A DNA stretch of 9,529 nt from assembly GCA_036510575.1 (NCBI GenBank), contig DATCDR010000253.1, positions 1 through 9,529 of the forward strand. Direction: 5' to 3'. The position numbers and the translations under genes were made by a program. Below, piece after piece: positions 1-5,300 of this stretch. Under the pieces are notes generated by a model. It was not told the origin of the DNA and searched no databases. It saw only the letters and a program-made list of their open reading frames with translations. This DNA comes from DATCDR01 sp036510575. Lineage in GTDB: Bacteria; Actinomycetota; Acidimicrobiia; Acidimicrobiales; Bog-793. The stretch's first letter is position 1, and each line of letters opens with the position of its first letter.

Positions 1-406
1 CGCAGTACGCCACAAGCTCGTCGAAGGTGGCATATCGGCGTTTGACCTGGTCCATCCGATTCGCCTCGATGAGATCCACGAGCGTTTGGCGCTCGAGGCC
101 GCATGCTTGGATGGTGCGTCCGAGCTCAACAAAGATCGGGTGCGTCGCCGCACCTGCCACCGCGGCATCGAGCTCGCGCTCAGCAACATCTAAGGAGATG
201 ACGCGATCTCCGTCAGACTCGTCGCCGACGTCGTCGATGAATCTGGCGTAGCCGTAGAGCGCTAACAGATGTCGTCGGATCCGAGGCGGCAAGAGCATCG
301 AGGCGACAGGGAAGTTTTCGCTGCCTGCCTGATCCATAACGACGCCGACAGTTCCCCCGACCCCCGGAGCGCGAGCAGCGGTCCAGGGGTCAGTAGAAGT
401 CGTCAT
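1..406 (-). CDS. hpnC: HpnC-type squalene/phytoene synthase family protein, N-terminal part (runs off left edge)
   Basis: Reading leftward from the ATG at 406-404, an open frame of 135 codons continues to the window edge, so the C-terminal half is missing. It contains ENFPVASMLLPPRIRRHLLA (residues about 30-49) followed by YGYARFIDDVGDE (51-63). The latter holds the first Asp-rich motif DxxxD (D58, D62) that binds the Mg2+-diphosphate in trans-prenyltransferases. DQVKRRYATFDELVAYC (119-135) also fits the family. The ENFPVA start and DDVGDE spelling point to HpnC rather than HpnD or a phytoene synthase. In characterised systems HpnD makes presqualene diphosphate, HpnC converts it to hydroxysqualene and HpnE reduces that to squalene, the hopanoid precursor. 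The start codon overlaps the dxs stop as ATGA, so translation is probably coupled and both belong to one operon. The second Asp-rich motif lies outside the window. A carotenoid synthase is the main alternative. Confidence 0.85.
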   Translation of the reverse strand, partial: MTTSTDPWTAARAPGVGGTVGVVMDQAGSENFPVASMLLPPRIRRHLLALYGYARFIDDVGDESDGDRVISLDVAERELDAAVAGAATHPIFVELGRTIQACGLERQTLVDLIEANRMDQVKRRYATFDELVAYC

Positions 407-2418
407 CGCTTGACGACACTCCGCTCACTGTCGAGGATCAACGCGTTGCTCGACAGAACCGCGGGACTCGAGAGGCCGAGACGTGCAAGAGCTCGGGCGA
501 CCGACGAAGCGATTCCCTCCGCGTCAAGACCGAGCTGGGCAAGGATCGCGTCCGCGCTGCCGTGCGCGACGAACATCGTCGGTACCCCAAGGGTCACGAT
601 CCTTGGAGGAAGCACTCCTTGGACCTCTGCAGCAGCTTCGATTTCGGCCCGGAGGTACTGCCCCGCCCCTCCGTGGGCCATCCCATCCTCGGCAGTCACC
701 ACGAGCCTGGCGCCGATAACGCGATCAAGGAGGGCTTTGTCGACTGGCCGGATCACTCGAGGATCCAACACCGTCACATCAGCACCCTTGGCGACAAGGA
801 GCGACGCCGCGTTCATTGCCCGTTCGGCCATCTTCCCGATGCCGAGGATGACCACTTCGCCGGCCCCGCGGCGAAGCTCGCGATAACTGAGCCCGGCGCC
901 AGGAGGTGCCAGACCAACCGGCCCGGCAGTCTTCGGGTAGCGAATGATTGCGGGAGCACTGAGCGAAAGTGCTGCTTCGAGCATCGGACCCACCTCTGCG
1001 GGCTCACTTGGCGCGAAGACGGCCATGTCTGGAATCGAGAGCGCCAACACCATGTCGAGTAGGCCATGGTGGCTCGGACCGTCATCGCCCGTGATGCCGG
1101 CGCGATCAGCGCAGATCACCACAGGCGCGCGATGCAGTCCGACGTCGAGGTTCTGTTGATCGAAAGCCCTCGAGAGGAACGTCGAGTAGATCGCGACCAC
1201 AGGCCGCAGCCCGGCAAGCGCCATCCCCGTGGCGGCAGTCATCGCGTGCTGTTCGGCAATGCCGACGTCGAAGAACCGATCCGGATAGCGCGCCTGGAAC
1301 GGCAGCAGACCCGTGGGCCCTGGCATCGCCGCAGTCACGCCGACAATTCGACGGTTCCGCTCGGCGTGCACGAGGAGGGCGTCCGTGAACGCCTCCTTAT
1401 AACTCGATCCGGGCTGCCCCTCGGCAACGCTGATCGCCCCACGATCTGCCGAGGTGCCTGGAGCGGCAATCGGATTCGCCGGCTTCAGGTCGTGAAGGCG
1501 CTGCACTTCGTCCGCCTCAGCTGGCGCGTAGCCCTTCCCTTTCCGGGTGAGGACGTGCAGCACTATCGGCCCATTCCAGGTCGCCGCGTTGCGGAGTGCC
1601 TGCTCGACCGCTGGAATGTCGTGCCCGTCAATTGGGCCCGTGTACCTGATGCCCAGTGCCTCGAAAAACACGTGCGGCTCAACCAACTCACGAAGTGCGT
1701 TAGTCAAGTTCCCGAACGCAGTCCCTGCCAACTGGCCGACACCTGGAATCTCCGCTACTAGCTGACCGACCCGGTTGCGAACAGCGGAGTAGGACGGGTT
1801 CAGTCGAAGCTGGGTGAGCGACGATGAGAGCTTCGAGACAGTCGGCGCGTAGCTCCTGCCGTTGTCGTTCAAGATGATCAGCACCCGGGCCTCGGCGTGG
1901 CCGAGATTGTTCAGTGCCTCGTACGCCATCCCGCCGGTGAGGGCTCCGTCGCCGACGACAGCTACCACGCGGCGAAATCGATCTCTGCCATCGGCGTGAA
2001 ACGCGGTGGCGATTCCATGCGCGTAGCTAAGCGCTGTCGAGGCGTGCGAGTTCTCGATCCAGTCGTGCTCGGACTCGAATCGATTGGGATAGCCCGACAG
2101 GCCACCCGCCTTTCGCAACTGCGCGAACTCCGGCATCCTTCCTGTCAACAGCTTGTGCACGTAAGCCTGATGACCGGTGTCGAACAAGAGCACGTCGTTT
2201 GGTGAGTCAAAGACTCGGTGCAGTGCGACAGAGAGTTCGACGACGCCTAGATTCGACCCGAGATGCCCGCCGGTCCTCGTTACCGCTTCGACGATGAACC
2301 GGCGTATCTCGTCAGCCAGCTGGTCTAACTGCGAGGCGCTGAAGTCACGAATAACGCTCGGTTGATCGACTAGGGCCAGTAAAGGGTAGGCGCTGGCACT
2401 CGGTTCGAGATCGTCCAT
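403..2418 (-). CDS. dxs: 1-deoxy-D-xylulose-5-phosphate synthase (DXS)
   Basis: This 671-residue protein is a complete DXS, slightly longer than the usual 620-640 because of a loose N-terminus and a C-terminal tail of about 20 residues. DXS condenses pyruvate and glyceraldehyde 3-phosphate with thiamine diphosphate, the entry step of the MEP isoprenoid pathway in the cytoplasm. Visible hallmarks are GHQAYVHKLLTGR with catalytic-site His83, the thiamine-binding GDG-N motif (GDGALTGG 156-163 to Asn170/171), LNDNGRSYAPTV (183-194, an actinobacterial spelling), IDGHD (263-267), and the transketolase pyrimidine-domain EQHAMTAATGMALAG with catalytic Glu389. DRAGITGDDGPSHHG (438-452) and the C-terminal transketolase domain (VLDPRVIRPVD, 550-560) follow. 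The ATG at 2418 is preceded by AAGGAG six bases away. Downstream hpnC overlaps by four bases, so this copy probably feeds precursor to squalene and hopanoids. A second housekeeping dxs elsewhere is possible. Confidence 0.97.
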   Translation of the reverse strand: MDDLEPSASAYPLLALVDQPSVIRDFSASQLDQLADEIRRFIVEAVTRTGGHLGSNLGVVELSVALHRVFDSPNDVLLFDTGHQAYVHKLLTGRMPEFAQLRKAGGLSGYPNRFESEHDWIENSHASTALSYAHGIATAFHADGRDRFRRVVAVVGDGALTGGMAYEALNNLGHAEARVLIILNDNGRSYAPTVSKLSSSLTQLRLNPSYSAVRNRVGQLVAEIPGVGQLAGTAFGNLTNALRELVEPHVFFEALGIRYTGPIDGHDIPAVEQALRNAATWNGPIVLHVLTRKGKGYAPAEADEVQRLHDLKPANPIAAPGTSADRGAISVAEGQPGSSYKEAFTDALLVHAERNRRIVGVTAAMPGPTGLLPFQARYPDRFFDVGIAEQHAMTAATGMALAGLRPVVAIYSTFLSRAFDQQNLDVGLHRAPVVICADRAGITGDDGPSHHGLLDMVLALSIPDMAVFAPSEPAEVGPMLEAALSLSAPAIIRYPKTAGPVGLAPPGAGLSYRELRRGAGEVVILGIGKMAERAMNAASLLVAKGADVTVLDPRVIRPVDKALLDRVIGARLVVTAEDGMAHGGAGQYLRAEIEAAAEVQGVLPPRIVTLGVPTMFVAHGSADAILAQLGLDAEGIASSVARALARLGLSSPAVLSSNALILDSERSVVKR

Positions 2419-2424
2419 CCAGCT

Positions 2425-2430
2425 CTCCTT
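2425..2430 (-). promoter_or_regulatory. Ribosome binding site of dxs
   Basis: AAGGAG on the minus strand, six bases before the dxs ATG. It fixes the dxs start at 2418. Confidence 0.8.
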
Positions 2431-2538
2431 GTTCCCTAGCCGATAAAGGCCGACCAGGGCACCAGCATCGCAGCAGGGATCTCACCCGCTTGTTCGCTTA
2501 ATGACGTGACCTCGCCTGTCCCGACATCGCGCTGCCAA

Positions 2539-2567
2539 ATTCTCCCAAACCCAGCCGCGACCGTCAA
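2539..2567 (-). promoter_or_regulatory. Candidate sigma-70-type promoter for dxs-hpnC
   Basis: On the minus strand TTGACG (2567-2562, five of six consensus bases) is followed after exactly 17 bases by GAGAAT (2544-2539, four of six). Transcription would start near 2532 and leave a 5' leader of roughly 115 bases before dxs. The -35 is good and the -10 is only fair. No other comparably spaced pair was seen upstream of dxs. Confidence 0.4.
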
Positions 2568-2714
2568 CGTTAATGCAGCTGGCCAGCGGCGAGGGGACGG
2601 AGCGCGCACCACCTTCGACGAATCGCAACCGTGAAAGCAACCGCCACTGTCAAAACAGATGCATCTCGAGTCACAGGTGGCTACCGTTCTGATGGCACTG
2701 CAATCGAGAGGCGA

Positions 2715-2735
2715 CCTCGCGTCCGGCTCGCGAGG
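2715..2735 (+). repeat. Perfect inverted repeat / hairpin before the membrane protein start
   Basis: CCTCGCG (2715-2721) and CGCGAGG (2729-2735) form a perfect 7-bp stem around a 7-base loop. It ends two bases before the GAGGAA ribosome binding site (2738-2743) and 14 bases before the ATG at 2750. In RNA it could influence ribosome access. As DNA it could be an operator. Confidence 0.5.
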
Positions 2736-2749
2736 ATGAGGAAACGACG

Positions 2750-3124
2750 ATGACAGATCCGAGTGACGCAGCCGCAACAGATGAGGTCGCTGCCGACGAC
2801 GCGGTAACGAGGCAAGTGCGCGCTTCCTCGGCACCAATTCGCCAAAGCTCGACCTTCGCACCGGCCGAGGCTGCCGCGATCACCGCCGAGCTGCCGGTCC
2901 AACGGCCGCCGTCGGCCGCGATCGCGAGGCGACCCATGGAGGCAGCGCGCCCTCGGCGGCAGCCAGCCCCTGCCGTTTTACAAGTTCTCGTGTGGCTACT
3001 GGCGCTGGTCTTCTTGATCGTCGCTGTCGGCGCACTCGTCGCATTGGCGAGTCCGAACGCGATGAGTTTCCTTAGAAACTCCGCGCCAGCGGCACTACAA
3101 ATCGTCGGAGTGGGTGCCAGCTAG
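2750..3124 (+). CDS. Small single-pass membrane protein, unknown function
   Basis: This is a 124-residue protein I do not recognise. Residues 1-70 are Ala/Pro-rich, polar and probably disordered. A basic RPRR cluster (67-70) is followed by one clear hydrophobic segment (about 76-99, LQVLVWLLALVFLIVAVGAL), then a tail of about 25 residues ending in GVGAS. By the positive-inside rule the long N-terminus should be cytoplasmic. There is no signal peptidase site or lipobox. The ATG at 2750 has GAGGAA six bases upstream, which supports translation. The methyltransferase gene follows on the same strand after 90 bases, so the two may be co-transcribed. The overlapping minus-strand frames have poor composition and no ribosome binding site. 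The gene call is likely real, but the function is unknown. Confidence 0.7.
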   Translation: MTDPSDAAATDEVAADDAVTRQVRASSAPIRQSSTFAPAEAAAITAELPVQRPPSAAIARRPMEAARPRRQPAPAVLQVLVWLLALVFLIVAVGALVALASPNAMSFLRNSAPAALQIVGVGAS

Positions 3125-3182
3125 TCGGTCGCGCCGCACACGCATCTGCTGGAGAAGTGCAAAAGTGACGGCGAATGGCGGG

Positions 3183-3202
3183 AGATCCAGCGACGCGGAT
3201 CT
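3183..3202 (+). repeat. Inverted repeat upstream of the methyltransferase start
   Basis: AGATCC (3183-3188) and GGATCT (3197-3202) form a perfect 6-bp dyad around 8 bases, ending 12 bases before the GTG start at 3215. An overlapping CCAG/CTGG pairing is an alternative fold. It may be a hairpin in the leader or an operator. Confidence 0.35.
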
Positions 3203-3214
3203 GGACCTTGAAAT

Positions 3215-3982
3215 GTGGACTCGATGAGACGGAGTGGCGTGGCGCAATCGAAACAGGCTCGGACGGGCTCAAATACGGCCAACATCGCCCGGCAACAGAG
3301 ATTCTGGACACGACGGGCACAGAGTTGGGACCACGGAGCCGGAAACAACCCGGGCTTGGTAAAGGTTGTGAATCAGGTCCTCCTCGAGGCGCAGCCGACG
3401 GCGTCGATGCGGTGCCTGGATCTCGGATGTGGCTCGGGCCAGCTCACACTCGGGCTCGCGAGACAGGTTGCCTCGGTGCACGCGGTCGACGTCAGCCAAG
3501 CGATGATCGATCTTCTCGTGGAGAACGCCCGCGCGGGCGGCATCGCCAACATCACGGGCGAGGCCGCACCAATCGAACGCCTCGCCATCCCCGAAGCCTC
3601 TTTTGACCTCGTCGTTACGAACTACGCGCTGCACCACCTAAAAGACCGCGACAAAGCTCTCCTGGCCAAGCACGCATTCACCTGGCTTCGCCCAGGCGGG
3701 CGTCTGGTCATCGGCGACATGATGTTCGGGCGCGGTGGCGACGCTCGCGACCGTGAGATCATCTCCTCAAAGCTGGCACTGTTACTGAAAAAGGGCCCCG
3801 GCGGCTGGTGGCGGATCGCTAAGAACTCCGGCCGCTACCTACTCCGATTCCAGGAACGCCCCGTATCCATCTCGGTGTGGGTAGGCATGCTCGCCGCCGC
3901 TGGATTCAGTGACGTGCAGCCGATCCCCGTCGTCAATGAGGCCGCCGTCGTGCGCGGAACAAAACCTTCGCCGAGCCGCTAA
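3215..3982 (+). CDS. Class I SAM-dependent methyltransferase
   Basis: This 255-residue Rossmann-fold methyltransferase resembles the UbiE/Methyltransf_11 group. Motif I is CLDLGCGSGQ (67-76), the acidic residue after strand 2 is Asp92 in VDVSQAM, FDLVVTNYALHH (130-141) is motif II with the usual LHH, and RPGGRLVIGD (159-168) is motif III. The C-terminal region (about 175-230) contains GPGGWWRIAKNSGRYLLRF and probably shapes the acceptor pocket. The substrate cannot be told from sequence. A lipid, quinone or other small molecule is possible, and nothing proves a link to the nearby hopanoid genes. The GTG at 3215 is the first start after an in-frame stop at 3209. ATG 3224 and GTG 3239 are alternatives, and none has a strong ribosome binding site, so the N-terminus is uncertain. 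The domain itself begins near residue 25, so function is unaffected. Confidence 0.88.
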   Translation: MDSMRRSGVAQSKQARTGSNTANIARQQRFWTRRAQSWDHGAGNNPGLVKVVNQVLLEAQPTASMRCLDLGCGSGQLTLGLARQVASVHAVDVSQAMIDLLVENARAGGIANITGEAAPIERLAIPEASFDLVVTNYALHHLKDRDKALLAKHAFTWLRPGGRLVIGDMMFGRGGDARDREIISSKLALLLKKGPGGWWRIAKNSGRYLLRFQERPVSISVWVGMLAAAGFSDVQPIPVVNEAAVVRGTKPSPSR

Positions 3983-3994
3983 GGAGCCGAAGGC

Positions 3995-4013
3995 CCGCTT
4001 GCTCCCGCAAGGG
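3995..4013 (+). terminator. Possible hairpin terminator after the methyltransferase
   Basis: CTTGC (3998-4002) and GCAAG (4007-4011) pair around the loop TCCC, extended by CC/GG past a bulged G. It starts 12 bases after the methyltransferase stop, in the 69-base gap between convergent genes. There is no T-run, so intrinsic termination is uncertain. Confidence 0.3.
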
Positions 4014-4051
4014 TCGGATCTCGATGAGGCGAGGCGCGGCGAGGCGATCGT

Positions 4052-4348
4052 TCAGTTCGCCGGAACCGACCACCCTCTAGATTCTGCAATCTCCTTGCAA
4101 GTCGGACAGAGCGGGTAACGCTTCGGGTCGTGTCGCGGCGTCCAGATCTTGCCGCAAAGCGCCTTTACCGACGTCCCGTTGACGATGCCCTCGACTACCG
4201 AAGTCCCTGCGGCGACGAAATCTCCGTCCTTCGGCCGGAAGCCCTCGAGAACGATATGGCTCATGCGCTCATGGCCGCCGTCGAGGTCCGGCTCTCCGAG
4301 CGTCGGGTCAAGGACACTCTGCCGGGCTGTGGTGTACTGCTCGCTCAT
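4052..4348 (-). CDS. DUF3039 family protein
   Basis: This is a 98-residue soluble protein matching the actinobacterial DUF3039 family. The conserved part is GGHERMSHIV (24-33) followed by VKALCGKIWTPRHDPKRYPLCPTCKEI (61-87). Cys65, Cys81 and Cys84 (a CxxC pair), with His26 or His31, could form a metal-binding ribbon; that is inferred. The family has no established function. The frame is open to a further ATG at 4480, but I chose the ATG at 4348: the family similarity starts only after it, GAGG lies five bases upstream (4357-4354), and the extra 44 residues are low-complexity and contain an internal 8-residue duplication that looks like read-through of regulatory repeats. The gene is convergent with the methyltransferase and divergent from the lipoprotein-protease operon. 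Confidence 0.88.
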   Translation of the reverse strand: MSEQYTTARQSVLDPTLGEPDLDGGHERMSHIVLEGFRPKDGDFVAAGTSVVEGIVNGTSVKALCGKIWTPRHDPKRYPLCPTCKEIAESRGWSVPAN

Positions 4349-4382
4349 CTCAGCCTCACGAAAAAAGACTCGCACAAAACTG

Positions 4383-4396
4383 TGGCGCGCGCGCCA
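4383..4396. repeat. 14-bp perfect palindrome upstream of the DUF3039 gene
   Basis: TGGCGCGCGCGCCA is a perfect palindrome 34 bases upstream of the DUF3039 start. It may be an operator or simply GC-rich alternation. Confidence 0.4.
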
Positions 4397-4409
4397 GAAG
4401 AGCCCAGCG

Positions 4410-4450
4410 GGCTCACCGATAACAAGCTCCGCAGGCTCACCGGTGACAAG
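4410..4450. repeat. Two-copy direct repeat (24-bp period) with an internal palindrome
   Basis: GGCTCACCGATAACAAG (4410-4426) and GGCTCACCGGTGACAAG (4434-4450) match at 15 of 17 positions. The second copy contains the perfect 10-bp palindrome TCACCGGTGA (4437-4446). The pair lies between the divergent DUF3039 and lipoprotein genes. It could be a tandem regulator-binding site serving either gene. Confidence 0.5.
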
Positions 4451-4472
4451 AGCGGCCCGAGGCGGACCCAGC

Positions 4473-4489
4473 TGACTCACAGAAAGTCA
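4473..4489. repeat. Dyad upstream of the lipoprotein gene
   Basis: TGACT (4473-4477) and AGTCA (4485-4489) form a 5-7-5 inverted repeat about 75 bases before the lipoprotein start, next to a more A/T-rich stretch (4490-4560). This is a possible operator. I could not fit a convincing -35/-10 pair there. Confidence 0.25.
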
Positions 4490-4565
4490 TGGTCCAATTC
4501 TAAAAATCGCTTCACTCCAATTACGCCTCCGAAGCCCCAATAGGACCGTCAGGGTTGAAGAACCA

Positions 4566-5300
4566 ATGCTAAAAAGGGCCATGACCGCTACCGGAATGAC
4601 GGGGACGTCGTCTATTAGATCGCGGCTAGAACATCGCTCGCGTCGCGGACGCGCCGCCTCCGTGACGATGGTCGCGGTGCTCGGCCTGTCACTTTCAGGC
4701 TGTTTCAGCAGCGGTTTCGTCTACGTCAGCCGTCGCAGCCCGGACGGTACGATTTTAGGATTCAAGCTGCCCGGAAAATGGGCGACCTTCGACACCCAGC
4801 AGGTACTAGAAGCGACGAATGGACCGATCAGTGCAGCCGAAGCAAAGAACATCGCCGCCGGCGAGTGGGAAGAGACCTTTTCCTCAGCTCCGCACCCAAA
4901 CGCCGACTTCTTCGCGACCGCTGAAAACTCTAAGTACCCGGTCGGCTTCGCCGAGGCCCGTCCACTCAATGCAGGAGAACGCGATGCCTTCAACATGGGG
5001 TCCCTCCGATCGGAGATCCTCGGGACCGATCCATATTCGGCCCCGAGCCCCGACCCCTACAACGTGACCGCCTACAGGGACTTCGCGAGTGCTACCAACG
5101 GACTTCGTGGCTCTAGCCTTACCACCAACATCAAACTGTCTTCTGGAGCGACCGCAACGCTTTCGCAGATCGTCGAAGTCGACGCGAATACGAACTGGGT
5201 CTTCGCTATCACCGTCTCATGCCGGGCGGCGTGTTGGGGCCCCAACAGTGGAGTCATCAATCAAGTCCTGAAATCCTGGAGCGTGAAGGGCAACAAGTGA
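4566..5300 (+). CDS. Predicted lipoprotein encoded with the FtsH-like protease
   Basis: This is a 244-residue protein I do not recognise as a named family. A basic N-terminus (RSRRGR, 25-29 region) is followed by a hydrophobic stretch VTMVAVLGLSL and a lipobox LSGC (43-46). Cys46 would be lipidated and residues 47-244 would be extracytoplasmic. The mature part is soluble and mixed alpha/beta in composition, with Trp72 and Trp101, a Pro/Asp/Tyr-rich stretch DPYSAPSPDPYNVTAY (155-170) and a Cys219/Cys223 pair (VSCRAACWG) that could form a disulfide. The pre-lipobox region is long (45 residues), so a downstream start such as ATG 4581 or 4596 is possible. ATG 4566 has GAAG five bases upstream. 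The TGA stop shares its A with the ATG of the next gene, giving tight coupling to the membrane protease. It may be a partner, sensor or substrate-delivery subunit of that protease; this is inferred from the operon only. Confidence 0.85.
   Translation: MLKRAMTATGMTGTSSIRSRLEHRSRRGRAASVTMVAVLGLSLSGCFSSGFVYVSRRSPDGTILGFKLPGKWATFDTQQVLEATNGPISAAEAKNIAAGEWEETFSSAPHPNADFFATAENSKYPVGFAEARPLNAGERDAFNMGSLRSEILGTDPYSAPSPDPYNVTAYRDFASATNGLRGSSLTTNIKLSSGATATLSQIVEVDANTNWVFAITVSCRAACWGPNSGVINQVLKSWSVKGNK
5285..5290 (+). promoter_or_regulatory. Ribosome binding site of the FtsH-like gene
   Basis: GAAGGG lies inside the end of the lipoprotein gene, nine bases before the ATG at 5300. It supports 5300 rather than an upstream in-frame ATG at 5219, which would overlap the lipoprotein by more than 80 bases. 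Confidence 0.65.

Larger units (their letters stand above)
2419..2749. other. Divergent intergenic region between dxs and the small membrane protein gene
   Basis: This 331-base region separates leftward dxs from the rightward gene at 2750. It holds the candidate dxs promoter, a 10-bp palindrome AGATGCATCT (2658-2667), and a GC-rich hairpin (2715-2735) just before the rightward gene. Reading frames crossing it on the minus strand show arginine/serine/proline-rich, low-quality translations and look like shadows. I see no riboswitch: a thiamine riboswitch was considered because DXS uses thiamine diphosphate, but its conserved CUGAGA element is absent. Confidence 0.6.

Noticed and set aside
269..1761. 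Several long plus-strand frames across the dxs region.
   Set aside because: They are antisense shadows of dxs and hpnC, with Arg/Ser/Pro-rich translations and no motifs.
2436..2468. A ten-codon frame on the minus strand (MLVPWSAFIG) ending 17 bases before dxs, as a leader peptide.
   Set aside because: It has no good ribosome binding site, no run of regulatory codons and no paired attenuator hairpins. Chance is likelier.
2419..2535. A thiamine diphosphate riboswitch in the dxs leader.
   Set aside because: The conserved CUGAGA element and the paired GC-rich arms are not present.
2436..2861. A 141-residue minus-strand frame upstream of dxs.
   Set aside because: It has Arg/Ser/Pro-rich composition and no domain, and it overlaps the better-supported plus-strand gene at 2750.
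4349..4480. A longer DUF3039 protein starting at 4480.
   Set aside because: The added residues match nothing in the family and contain the DNA repeat unit. The internal ATG at 4348 has a better ribosome binding site.
5219..5299. A 27-residue N-terminal extension of the protease from an ATG at 5219.
   Set aside because: It would overlap the lipoprotein gene by more than 80 bases, and the ATG at 5300 has both a ribosome binding site and the TGATG coupling.
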